In this document: in pieces, positions 1 to 8,146 of the stretch
How the letters are laid out: each line of letters begins with the position of its first letter
How positions within the stretch are numbered: the first letter of the stretch is position 1
Origin: Kluyvera ascorbata_C
GTDB lineage: Bacteria; Pseudomonadota; Gammaproteobacteria; Enterobacterales; Enterobacteriaceae
Reading direction: 5' to 3'
NCBI RefSeq assembly: GCF_044197065.1
Contig: NZ_JBIQOI010000001.1
Coordinates: 868,001-932,000 of the forward strand
DNA length: 64,000 nt
Position numbers and translations under genes: made by a program
Notes under the pieces: model-generated
The model's input: the letters and a program-made list of their open reading frames with translations, nothing else
The model's database searches: none
Told to the model about the DNA's origin: nothing

Positions 1-517
1 TAAGACCAACATGACGGCGAGTCTCTCCGTTGCCATCATCCTGTTAACTTCGCTTTTCCTCGGCGACCTTATTCTGCAACTGTTTGGGATCTCCATCGAT
101 TCATTCCGTATTGCCGGTGGGATTCTGGTTGTCAGCATCGCGATGTCGATGATCAGCGGCAAACTGGGGGAGGATAAGCAAAATAAGCAGGAGAAAACGG
201 AGACCTCGGTACGAGAAAGCCTGGGCGTTGTGCCGCTTGCGCTACCGTTGATGGCAGGTCCTGGGGCGATCAGCTCAACCATCGTGTGGGGAACGCGCTA
301 TCATTCCCTTCCTTATTTGTTAGGCTTCTCGCTTTCGATTGCGCTGTTTGCTTATTGTTGTTGGGGCATTTTCCGCATTTCACCCTGGCTGGTGCGTATG
401 CTGGGGCAGACGGGTATCAACGTTGTGACGCGTATCATGGGGCTGCTACTGATGGCTCTGGGCATTGAGTTTATTGTGACGGGTATCAAATCTATCTTCC
501 CGGGTCTGGTCGGTTAA
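1..517 (+). CDS. ychE: YchE, MarC-family inner-membrane protein (5' end outside window)
   Basis: The reading frame is already open at base 2, so about 45 N-terminal residues lie upstream of the window. The visible 171 residues are almost identical to the C-terminal four fifths of E. coli YchE (215 aa). They include the conserved stretch SIDSFRIAGGILV, the charged linker rich in K, E and Q after GKLGED, and PLALPLMAGPGAIS. Several hydrophobic segments fit a multi-pass inner-membrane protein of the MarC family, whose transport substrate is unknown. As in E. coli, the gene lies just upstream of opp on the same strand, separated by a long leader. Confidence 0.93.
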   Translation, partial: KTNMTASLSVAIILLTSLFLGDLILQLFGISIDSFRIAGGILVVSIAMSMISGKLGEDKQNKQEKTETSVRESLGVVPLALPLMAGPGAISSTIVWGTRYHSLPYLLGFSLSIALFAYCCWGIFRISPWLVRMLGQTGINVVTRIMGLLLMALGIEFIVTGIKSIFPGLVG

Positions 518-1278
518 TTATTCTACGGCGGTAGTGACGTGTTAGTCGTGATTACCGCCGTGACTATCGGAAAAACATATTCTTCAACTTTTGTTACATG
601 GCATACATAACTAATTTGAATATTATGGGAAAATATTAAATATCAATAGCCTATAGCTCTATCTCCTTGCGCTCATCTCGAACCATCATGTTATTTCTCT
701 CACACCATACTCTGGCGCTTGCTGTTAGATAATTGAAATGATATTAGTAATTTCAGTTTCAATGCAGAGTTATGTGCTAAAAAATAAGCAACTGTTAATT
801 TTTTGTACAAAAAACACGCATGTGTCCAGTGCACGCAGTCACAGGACTGCTTTTTTTAGCTATCTATTTGAAAAATATTGAGTTCAGATGGCTTGATTTT
901 GCGAATACGCTAACGACCATCGTGCAGAATGTTGAACAAAAGAGAATTGGTTAACAAATTTGCAAATTATATTGGCGGCAGTGGTAGGCATTTGGTACTT
1001 TCCGGCCAGGGTAATTCGCAAGATAAAGTTTTGTAAACGATAACTGTTTCTAGTTGTAAATAGTTATGAACGGAATAAGAAAGTCTTCCCGACAGGGGGG
1101 AGGCTTTTAATGAATCGACGTCAGGTTGCCAATAAGAGCAACCGTAATAAAAAAGTCGGTGATAGCAGCAGTAAACGACCCGGCAGACGCAAAAAACTCC
1201 TGCGCTGTACGGGAACCCGAAAGGGGACTAAACAGGCTGGCGTGAGTCAGTAATAATAATGAACGGAGTATCAACACA
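518..1278 (+). other. Long ychE-oppA intergenic region / oppA leader
   Basis: This 760-base gap holds no credible gene. It contains a hairpin right after ychE (about 525-562, arms CGGCGGTA and TACCGCCG), an intrinsic terminator at 835-857, and a second terminator-like hairpin at about 1085-1108 (GTCTTCCC against GGGAGGC, then TTTT). It ends in the oppA ribosome-binding region (ACGGAG just before ATG). In E. coli and Salmonella the oppA 5' untranslated region is a target of the sRNA GcvB. I did not verify pairing here. Confidence 0.5.
835..857 (+). terminator. Rho-independent terminator inside the ychE-oppA gap
   Basis: GCAGTC and GACTGC pair around a four-base loop and are followed by seven Ts. 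It lies 320 bases after the ychE stop and 420 bases before oppA, so it ends either a long ychE 3' UTR or a short independent transcript. Confidence 0.6.
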
Positions 1279-2910
1279 ATGTCCATCATCACAAAAAAAA
1301 GCCTGGTTGCGGCAGGCATTCTATCCGCACTGATCGCGGGAAATGCTATGGCTGCAGATGTTCCTGCAGGCGTGCAGTTGGCAAGCAAGCAAACGCTGGT
1401 ACGTAACAGTGGCGCAGAACCGCAGTCCCTCGACCCGAATAAAATTGAAGGGGTGCCTGAGGCGAATATTAGTCGCGACCTGTTCGAAGGGTTGCTGAAT
1501 ACCTCTCCTAAAGACGGCCATCCAATTCCGGGCGTTGCAGAAAGCTGGGATAATAAAGACTTTAAAGTCTGGACATTCCACCTGCGTAAAGACGCTAAAT
1601 GGTCTAACGGCCAACCGGTTACCGCACAAGATTTCGTTTATAGCTGGCAGCGCCTGGTGGATCCGCAAACCGCGTCCCCTTATGCGAGCTATCCGCAGTA
1701 CGGTCATATCGTGAATGTTGATGACATCATCGACGGCAAAAAAGCGCCGAGCGAGCTGGGCGTGAAAGCGCTGGATGACCACACGCTGGAAGTTACCCTG
1801 AGTGAGCCAGTGCCTTACTTCTATAAATTGCTGGTTAACCCAGCGATGTCTCCGGTCTACAAGCCAGCAATTGAAAAATTCGGCGAAAAATGGACCCAGC
1901 CTGGTAATATCGTAACCAACGGTGCATATACCCTGAAAGATTGGGTTGTTAACGAACGTATCGTGATGGCACGTAACCCGCAGTACTGGGACAACGCCAA
2001 AACCGTTGTTGACGAGGTGACCTGGCTGCCAACGTCTTCTGAAGTGACCTACGTGAACCGCTACCGTAGTGGCGAGCTGGATATGACCTATAACCAGCTG
2101 CCAATTGAACTGTTCCAGAAGCTGAAAAAAGAGATCCCGAACGAAGTTCACGTCGATCCGTATCTGTGTACTTATTACTACGAAATTAACAACCAGAAAG
2201 CACCGTTTACCGACGCACGTGTTCGTACTGCGCTGAAGCTGGGTCTGGATCGCGATATTATCGCCAACAAAGTGAAAGGCCAGGGCGACCTGCCTGCGTA
2301 TGGCTACACCCCGCCGTATACCGATGGCGCGAAGCTGACCGAACCAGAATGGTTCAAGTGGTCACAGGAAAAACGTAACGAAGAAGGTAAGAAACTGCTG
2401 GCTGAAGCAGGCTATACCGCTGACAAGCCGCTGACCTTCAACCTGCTGTACAACACCTCCGATCTGCACAAGAAACTGGCTATTGCAGCGGCTTCTCTGT
2501 GGCGTAAAAACCTCGGTGTCGAAGTGAAGCTGGTAAACCAGGAATGGAAAACCTTCCTTGATACTCGTCACCAGGGTACCTACGACGTTGCGCGTGCGGG
2601 CTGGTGTGCGGACTATAACGAACCAACTTCCTTCCTGAACACTATGCTGTCCGGCAGCTCCATGAACACGGCGCACTATAAGAGCGAAGCATTTGATAAG
2701 ATCATGGCTGAGTCCGTGAAGGCGTCTAATGAAGAGCAGCGTACCGCCGCGTATGCGAAAGCTGAACAACAGCTGGATAAAGATACCGCTATCGTACCGG
2801 TCTATTACTATGTGAACGCCCGTCTGGTGAAACCATGGGTTGGCGGCTACACCGGTAAAGACCCGATGGATAACGTTTATACTAAAGATCTCTACGTTAT
2901 CAAGCATTAA
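1279..2910 (+). CDS. oppA: OppA, periplasmic oligopeptide-binding protein
   Basis: OppA binds peptides of about 2-5 residues in the periplasm and hands them to OppBCDF. The 543 aa equal the length of E. coli OppA. A typical Sec signal peptide runs to about residue 26 (KKSLVAAGILSALIAGNAMA, then ADVP). The mature part has the SBP_bac_5 family features, including the stretch around RNSGAEPQSLDPNKIEGVPE and AGWCADYNEPTSFLNTM. It is first in the opp operon. An intercistronic hairpin follows and presumably stabilises oppA mRNA, so that the binding protein is made in excess. The start is set by ACGGAG seven bases upstream and by the signal peptide. Confidence 0.98.
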   Translation: MSIITKKSLVAAGILSALIAGNAMAADVPAGVQLASKQTLVRNSGAEPQSLDPNKIEGVPEANISRDLFEGLLNTSPKDGHPIPGVAESWDNKDFKVWTFHLRKDAKWSNGQPVTAQDFVYSWQRLVDPQTASPYASYPQYGHIVNVDDIIDGKKAPSELGVKALDDHTLEVTLSEPVPYFYKLLVNPAMSPVYKPAIEKFGEKWTQPGNIVTNGAYTLKDWVVNERIVMARNPQYWDNAKTVVDEVTWLPTSSEVTYVNRYRSGELDMTYNQLPIELFQKLKKEIPNEVHVDPYLCTYYYEINNQKAPFTDARVRTALKLGLDRDIIANKVKGQGDLPAYGYTPPYTDGAKLTEPEWFKWSQEKRNEEGKKLLAEAGYTADKPLTFNLLYNTSDLHKKLAIAAASLWRKNLGVEVKLVNQEWKTFLDTRHQGTYDVARAGWCADYNEPTSFLNTMLSGSSMNTAHYKSEAFDKIMAESVKASNEEQRTAAYAKAEQQLDKDTAIVPVYYYVNARLVKPWVGGYTGKDPMDNVYTKDLYVIKH

Positions 2911-2920
2911 TGGCAATACG

Positions 2921-2944
2921 TGGGGCGAGTGCTGGCTCGCCCCA
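2921..2944 (+). other. oppA-oppB intercistronic hairpin
   Basis: TGGGGCGAG pairs perfectly with CTCGCCCCA around a six-base loop in the 85-base gap between oppA and oppB. There is no T-run, so it is more likely an mRNA-stabilising stem or a partial attenuator than a full terminator. It fits higher expression of the binding protein than of the permease. Confidence 0.6.
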
Positions 2945-2995
2945 TCGTGTCTTATTTGAGAGCAGTGCAAAGGCACATGCCAGAAGGTACGGGCA

Positions 2996-3916
2996 ATGTT
3001 AAAATTTATATTACGTCGCTGTCTGGAAGCGATTCCGACGCTATTTATTCTTATTACTATTTCCTTCTTTATGATGCGTCTCGCCCCGGGAAGTCCGTTT
3101 ACGGGTGAACGTACGCTGCCGCCAGAAGTGATGGCGAATATCGAAGCGAAATACCATTTAAACGATCCAATTCTGGTTCAGTACGGCAATTACCTGAAGC
3201 AGCTCGCTCACGGTGATTTCGGTCCTTCCTTTAAATATAAAGATTATACGGTTAACGATCTGGTAGCGGTGAGCTTCCCGGTATCGGCGAAGTTGGGCGC
3301 CGCGGCGTTCCTGCTGGCCGTTATATTCGGTGTCACTGCCGGGGTTATTGCGGCCTTAAAACAGAACACCAAATGGGATTACGCGGTAATGGGGGTGGCA
3401 ATGACCGGGGTGGTCATACCGAGCTTCGTTGTCGCGCCGCTGCTGGTGATGATATTTGCGATCACGCTGCATTGGCTACCCGGCGGTGGCTGGAACGGCG
3501 GGGCGCTTCAATACATGATCCTGCCGATGGTGGCGCTCTCTCTGGCTTATATTGCCAGCATTGCGCGTATTACCCGCGGCTCGATGATTGAAGTTTTACA
3601 CTCCAACTTCATCCGTACCGCACGGGCGAAAGGGTTACCGATGCGCCGAATTATTTTCCGCCACGCGTTAAAACCTGCGCTGCTGCCGGTGCTTTCTTAT
3701 ATGGGGCCCGCCTTCGTCGGTATCATTACCGGTTCGATGGTCATTGAGACAATCTACGGCTTGCCGGGGATTGGACAGCTGTTCGTTAACGGGGCGCTTA
3801 ACCGCGATTACTCCCTGGTGCTGAGCCTGACCATTCTGGTTGGCGCACTGACGATCCTGTTTAACGCGGTAGTAGACGTGCTCTACGCCGTGATTGACCC
3901 GAAAATCCGTTACTAA
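2996..3916 (+). CDS. oppB: OppB, oligopeptide ABC transporter permease
   Basis: Inner-membrane subunit that forms the peptide channel together with OppC. It has 306 aa, the E. coli length. The N-terminal segment FILRRCLEAIPTLFILITISF is the first transmembrane helix, and five more follow. The EAA loop that couples to the ATPases is visible as RTARAKGLPMRRIIFRHALK near residue 205. It is cotranscribed with oppA and followed 14 bases later by oppC. Confidence 0.97.
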   Translation: MLKFILRRCLEAIPTLFILITISFFMMRLAPGSPFTGERTLPPEVMANIEAKYHLNDPILVQYGNYLKQLAHGDFGPSFKYKDYTVNDLVAVSFPVSAKLGAAAFLLAVIFGVTAGVIAALKQNTKWDYAVMGVAMTGVVIPSFVVAPLLVMIFAITLHWLPGGGWNGGALQYMILPMVALSLAYIASIARITRGSMIEVLHSNFIRTARAKGLPMRRIIFRHALKPALLPVLSYMGPAFVGIITGSMVIETIYGLPGIGQLFVNGALNRDYSLVLSLTILVGALTILFNAVVDVLYAVIDPKIRY

Positions 3917-3930
3917 GGCTGGAGTTCGCC

Positions 3931-4839
3931 ATGATGTTAAGTAAAAAAAGCAGCGAGGCGCTGGAAAACTTCAGTGAAAAGCTGGAAGTCGAAGGGCGTA
4001 GCTTGTGGCAGGATGCGCGCCGACGCTTCATGCATAACCGCGCCGCGGTAGCCAGCCTGGTTGTGTTGGTTCTTATTGCACTGTTCGTGACGCTGGCCCC
4101 GATGTTGTCGCAGTTCTCCTACTTCGACACTGACTGGGGCATGATGTCTAACGCGCCGGATATGGCCTCCGGGCACTACTTTGGTACCGACTCATCCGGG
4201 CGTGACCTTCTGGTGCGTGTGGCCATCGGTGGACGTATTTCCTTAATGGTTGGGATTGCCGCCGCGCTGGTGGCGGTGATTGTGGGCACGCTGTATGGCT
4301 CACTGTCCGGCTATCTGGGGGGTAAAGTTGACTCAGTGATGATGCGTCTGCTGGAAATCCTCAACTCCTTCCCGTTCATGTTCTTCGTGATACTGCTGGT
4401 CACCTTCTTTGGGCAAAACATCCTGCTTATCTTCGTGGCTATCGGGATGGTGTCCTGGCTGGATATGGCGCGTATCGTACGTGGTCAGACCCTGAGTCTG
4501 AAGCGTAAAGAGTTTATTGAAGCGGCGCAGGTGGGTGGTGTTTCTACGGTAAGCATCGTGGTTCGCCATATCGTGCCAAACGTACTGGGCGTGGTGGTGG
4601 TATACGCCTCACTGCTGGTACCGAGCATGATTCTGTTTGAATCCTTCCTGAGCTTCCTCGGCCTGGGTACCCAGGAGCCGCTGAGTAGCTGGGGCGCACT
4701 GTTAAGCGACGGGGCAAACTCAATGGAGGTTTCACCGTGGCTGCTGCTGTTCCCGGCTGGATTCCTGGTTGTGACCCTGTTCTGTTTTAACTTTATCGGC
4801 GATGGCCTGCGTGATGCCCTCGACCCGAAAGACCGTTAA
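3931..4839 (+). CDS. oppC: OppC, oligopeptide ABC transporter permease
   Basis: Second permease subunit of the Opp importer, 302 aa as in E. coli. A cytoplasmic N-terminal extension (to about residue 40) precedes the first membrane helix, as usual in OppC/DppC proteins. The GTDSSGRDLL motif and the EAA-loop region EFIEAAQVGGVSTVSIVVRH are present. It pairs with OppB in the membrane and contacts OppD/OppF. It is separated from oppD by only 11 bases carrying GGAGAG. Confidence 0.97.
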   Translation: MMLSKKSSEALENFSEKLEVEGRSLWQDARRRFMHNRAAVASLVVLVLIALFVTLAPMLSQFSYFDTDWGMMSNAPDMASGHYFGTDSSGRDLLVRVAIGGRISLMVGIAAALVAVIVGTLYGSLSGYLGGKVDSVMMRLLEILNSFPFMFFVILLVTFFGQNILLIFVAIGMVSWLDMARIVRGQTLSLKRKEFIEAAQVGGVSTVSIVVRHIVPNVLGVVVVYASLLVPSMILFESFLSFLGLGTQEPLSSWGALLSDGANSMEVSPWLLLFPAGFLVVTLFCFNFIGDGLRDALDPKDR

Positions 4840-4850
4840 GGAGAGTTGCC

Positions 4851-5846
4851 ATGAGCACAATTGAAACGGCAACGGCATCTGAGCGGTTGCTTAATGTAAA
4901 AGATTTACGCGTTACTTTTAAAACGCCGGACGGTGACGTGACGGCCGTGAACGACCTCAACTTTAGCCTGCGTGCGGGCGAAACGCTGGGGATCGTTGGT
5001 GAGTCCGGTTCCGGTAAGTCGCAGACCGCGTTTGCGCTGATGGGGCTGTTGGCCAGCAACGGGCGTATTGGGGGATCGGCGCTGTTTAACGGTAAAGAGA
5101 TCCTTAACCTGCCAGAGCATCAGTTGAATAAGCTGCGTGCCGAGCAGATCTCCATGATTTTCCAGGACCCAATGACCTCGTTGAACCCGTATATGCGTGT
5201 CGATGAGCAGCTTATGGAAGTCCTGATGCTGCATAAAGGCATGGGCAAGGCTGAAGCGTTTGAAGAGTCGGTCAGAATGCTCGATGCGGTCAAAATGCCG
5301 GAAGCGCGTAAGCGCATGAAGATGTACCCGCACGAATTCTCTGGCGGGATGCGTCAGCGCGTGATGATCGCTATGGCGCTACTGTGTCGGCCAAAACTGC
5401 TGATTGCCGATGAGCCAACTACCGCGCTGGACGTGACCGTTCAGGCGCAAATTATGACCCTGTTGAATGAGCTGAAGCGCGAGTTCAATACGGCGATTAT
5501 CATGATCACCCACGATTTGGGCGTTGTTGCTGGGATCTGCGATAAGGTGCTGGTGATGTATGCCGGGCGAACCATGGAGTACGGTAAAGCGCGCGATGTG
5601 TTCTATCATCCTGCACATCCTTATTCTATTGGTCTTCTGAATGCCGTTCCACGTCTTGACGCCGAGGGTGAATCGCTGTTAACCATCCCTGGTAACCCAC
5701 CGAACTTACTGCGTTTGCCAACCGGTTGCCCATTCCAGCCTCGCTGTCCTCATGCGATGGAGGCATGCAATAGCGCGCCACCGCTGGAAGAGTTTGCGCC
5801 AGGCCGTTTGCGTGCCTGCTTTAGAAACGTGGGGGAACTGGTATGA
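4851..5846 (+). CDS. oppD: OppD, oligopeptide ABC transporter ATPase
   Basis: One of the two ATPases that power peptide uptake. Walker A is GESGSGKSQ (about residues 49-57), the signature is FSGGMRQR, and Walker B is LLIADEPTTALD, followed by the switch histidine in ITHDLG. The C-terminal oligo_HPY extension carries the cysteine pattern CPFQPRCPHAMEAC, which in characterised relatives can hold an Fe-S cluster. At 331 aa it is slightly shorter than E. coli OppD (337 aa), with the difference in the N-terminal leader. It overlaps oppF by four bases (ATGA). Confidence 0.97.
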   Translation: MSTIETATASERLLNVKDLRVTFKTPDGDVTAVNDLNFSLRAGETLGIVGESGSGKSQTAFALMGLLASNGRIGGSALFNGKEILNLPEHQLNKLRAEQISMIFQDPMTSLNPYMRVDEQLMEVLMLHKGMGKAEAFEESVRMLDAVKMPEARKRMKMYPHEFSGGMRQRVMIAMALLCRPKLLIADEPTTALDVTVQAQIMTLLNELKREFNTAIIMITHDLGVVAGICDKVLVMYAGRTMEYGKARDVFYHPAHPYSIGLLNAVPRLDAEGESLLTIPGNPPNLLRLPTGCPFQPRCPHAMEACNSAPPLEEFAPGRLRACFRNVGELV

Positions 5847-6847
5847 GCGCCGTAACTGATGAAAGAAAAGTCCTGCTCGAAATTGCAGACTTAAAGGTTC
5901 ACTTCGAGATTAAAGACGGGAAACAGTGGTTCTGGCAGCCGCCAAAAACGCTGAAAGCGGTTGATGGCGTCACCCTGCGTTTGTATGAAGGCGAGACGCT
6001 GGGCGTAGTGGGGGAATCAGGTTGCGGTAAGTCGACGTTTGCTCGTGCCATTATTGGGCTGGTGAAGGCGACAGAAGGCAAAGTGGCCTGGCTTGGCAAA
6101 GATCTTCTGGGGATGAAGCCGGATGAGTGGCGCGCCGTGCGTAGCGATATCCAGATGATTTTCCAGGACCCGCTGGCCTCGCTGAACCCGCGTATGACCA
6201 TCGGCGAGATCATCGCCGAGCCGCTGCGCACGTATTATCCGAAGATGCCGCGTCAGGAAGTGCGCGACAAAGTGAAAACCATGATGATGAAGGTTGGGCT
6301 GTTGCCAAACCTTGTCAACCGCTATCCGCATGAATTTTCCGGCGGCCAGTGCCAGCGTATCGGTATCGCCCGAGCGTTGATTCTGGAACCTAAGCTGATT
6401 ATCTGTGATGAACCGGTATCGGCGCTGGACGTTTCTATTCAGGCGCAGGTGGTGAATCTACTTCAGCAGCTACAGCGTGAAATGGGGCTGTCGCTTATCT
6501 TCATCGCCCACGATCTGGCGGTGGTAAAGCATATCTCCGACCGTGTACTGGTGATGTATCTGGGCCATGCAGTGGAACTGGGGACCTATGATGAGGTGTA
6601 CAACAATCCGCTTCATCCGTACACCAAGGCATTAATGTCGGCTGTACCGGTTCCAGACCCGGATATGGAGAAGAATAAAACCATCCAGCTACTGGAAGGG
6701 GAGCTACCTTCACCGATTAACCCGCCATCAGGCTGCGTATTCCGTACGCGTTGCCCGCTGGCAGGGCCGGAGTGCGCGAAAACGCGTCCACTTTTGGAAG
6801 GAAGTTTCCGCCACGCGGTTTCCTGTCTCAAGGTTGACCCGTTATAA
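5843..6847 (+). CDS. oppF: OppF, oligopeptide ABC transporter ATPase
   Basis: Second ATPase of the Opp importer, 334 aa as in E. coli. Walker A GESGCGKST, signature FSGGQCQR, Walker B LIICDEPVSALD and the switch IAHDLA are all present. The C-terminal cysteine cluster (GCVFRTRCPLAGPEC) matches the oligo_HPY extension. Its ATG overlaps the oppD stop, so the two ATPases are translationally coupled. The operon ends with the terminator just downstream. Confidence 0.97.
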   Translation: MSAVTDERKVLLEIADLKVHFEIKDGKQWFWQPPKTLKAVDGVTLRLYEGETLGVVGESGCGKSTFARAIIGLVKATEGKVAWLGKDLLGMKPDEWRAVRSDIQMIFQDPLASLNPRMTIGEIIAEPLRTYYPKMPRQEVRDKVKTMMMKVGLLPNLVNRYPHEFSGGQCQRIGIARALILEPKLIICDEPVSALDVSIQAQVVNLLQQLQREMGLSLIFIAHDLAVVKHISDRVLVMYLGHAVELGTYDEVYNNPLHPYTKALMSAVPVPDPDMEKNKTIQLLEGELPSPINPPSGCVFRTRCPLAGPECAKTRPLLEGSFRHAVSCLKVDPL

Positions 6848-6853
6848 TCGTCT

Positions 6854-6879
6854 GGGCTGGCAAGTTGCCAGCCCTTTTT
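6854..6879 (+). terminator. opp operon terminator
   Basis: Perfect inverted repeat GGGCTGGCAA / TTGCCAGCCC followed by five Ts, starting seven bases after the oppF stop. It separates opp from the channel gene that begins 20 bases later. Confidence 0.9.
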
Positions 6880-6898
6880 ATTTTGACGAGGAGATAAC

Positions 6899-7744
6899 GT
6901 GGTGGCTATTAGCGCTTTGCGCCATCGTCTTTATCATTTCTTATTCGATCAACGTACGCGTACCGGCCGACGGTTTGAAGCCTTGTGCGGGCTGTTTGCG
7001 TTATTAAGCGTTGTCGTTATTTTTATCGAATCTGGGATTGGCACAACTTATCATCTAACGTTTGACGAATGGCACGCTTTCGTCATGTTCGAGGTCGGGT
7101 TTACCCTGATGTTTACCCTGGAGTATTGCCTGCGCGTATTTTGCTGGCCGAAACCCGCAAAATATGTTTTCAGCTTCTGGGGATTTATCGATCTTGCCAC
7201 CATTTTACCGCTGTACGTCATTTTATTATGGCCGCAGATAGGTGTGGAATACCTGTTCGCCTGGCGTGCTATGCGCGTGATCCGTGTATTACGTATTCTT
7301 AAACTACTGCGCCTGATGCCCGCGTTAAATAGCCTGTGGAGTGCAATCGTTAATTCCAGGCATCAGCTTATTCTGTTCTACGCCTTCATAGGCATTGTCA
7401 TGGTTGTCGCGGGTGCGCTGATGTACGGGATAGAAGGGCCAGTCAATGGCTTTACCACGCTGAGCACCTCCGTGTACTGGGCGATTGTTACGGTGACGAC
7501 GGTGGGCTATGGCGATATTACGCCTCATACCGCGCCAGGAAGAACGGTGGCGTCGATTCTTATCTTAATCGGCTACTCTGTCATTGCTATTCCGACCGGG
7601 ATTATCACCGCGCAGATGACCGCTGAATTTCAAAAACGCCGGCAGGAACGCGTGTGCCCGCACTGTAAACAGCGCGATCATGATCCGAAAGCACGCTATT
7701 GCAATGGATGTGGGACAGCGCTTCCCCACGATCTTGGGGCATAA
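6899..7744 (+). CDS. Voltage-gated (Kv-type) potassium channel with C-terminal zinc ribbon
   Basis: A six-helix voltage-gated K+ channel subunit, expected to work as a tetramer in the inner membrane. S4 carries basic residues at every third position (R123, R126, R129, R132, K135, R138 within RAMRVIRVLRILKLLRLM). The selectivity filter is TVGYGD at 201-206, in the pore-loop context VTVTTVGYGDITP. Instead of the RCK domain of E. coli Kch, the 281-aa protein ends in a short zinc ribbon (C253xxC256 and C268xxC271). The GTG start follows GAGGAG. K-12 has kch, a different and longer channel, in this neighbourhood. The family assignment is secure; the physiological role is unknown. Confidence 0.9.
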   Translation: MVAISALRHRLYHFLFDQRTRTGRRFEALCGLFALLSVVVIFIESGIGTTYHLTFDEWHAFVMFEVGFTLMFTLEYCLRVFCWPKPAKYVFSFWGFIDLATILPLYVILLWPQIGVEYLFAWRAMRVIRVLRILKLLRLMPALNSLWSAIVNSRHQLILFYAFIGIVMVVAGALMYGIEGPVNGFTTLSTSVYWAIVTVTTVGYGDITPHTAPGRTVASILILIGYSVIAIPTGIITAQMTAEFQKRRQERVCPHCKQRDHDPKARYCNGCGTALPHDLGA

Positions 7745-7745
7745 A

Positions 7746-7770
7746 AAAAGGCAGCTTTACGCTGCCTTTA
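7746..7770. terminator. Bidirectional terminator between channel gene and yciU
   Basis: AAAGGCAGC / GCTGCCTTT hairpin with A-run before and Ts after, sitting between the two convergent genes. Confidence 0.8.
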
Positions 7771-7783
7771 ATCCATCTCGGAC

Positions 7784-8113
7784 TTATTCACGCCACAGAA
7801 TATGGCAGAGCTTGTGATCCTTTTCGCGGCAAAGCAGAATGCGCGCAAAAACATCATTCAGTTCGCCGCCATCGGTTTCTGCCAGACCAATGACCACTTC
7901 GGCGAAGAAATCTGGGTTGAGGTCGTAATCAACGTGTTCATGCCAGTCTTCAGATGGGTCGAACAGCTCAGCGCCGCCGCGTTCTTCAAACTGCAGGTTG
8001 AACAGAATTACATCGGCGGGGTCGAGATTATCGACGGCCAGCTCGAGGAAAATGTCGTAAGCCTGCTCGAGCGTTTCGTCTTCAGTAAGACGATTATTTA
8101 AATCCATATCCAT
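7784..8113 (-). CDS. yciU: YciU, DUF440 acidic protein
   Basis: A small, strongly acidic cytoplasmic protein of 109 aa, nearly identical to E. coli YciU. The start chosen gives MDMDLNNRLTEDETLEQAYD, as in K-12. The frame is open 10 codons further upstream but that extension is not conserved. The family (HI1450/DUF440) has been described as a double-stranded DNA mimic because of its surface charge, but its target is unknown. It lies downstream of clsA on the same strand with a 33-base gap, so the two probably share a transcript. Confidence 0.95.
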   Translation of the reverse strand: MDMDLNNRLTEDETLEQAYDIFLELAVDNLDPADVILFNLQFEERGGAELFDPSEDWHEHVDYDLNPDFFAEVVIGLAETDGGELNDVFARILLCREKDHKLCHILWRE

Positions 8114-8146
8114 GATGGCTACCTGTTGAGTTCTATTGGGCACGTT

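Noticed and set aside
1321..2151. 276-codon open frame antisense to oppA
   Set aside because: Shadow of oppA; no ribosome site and no family.
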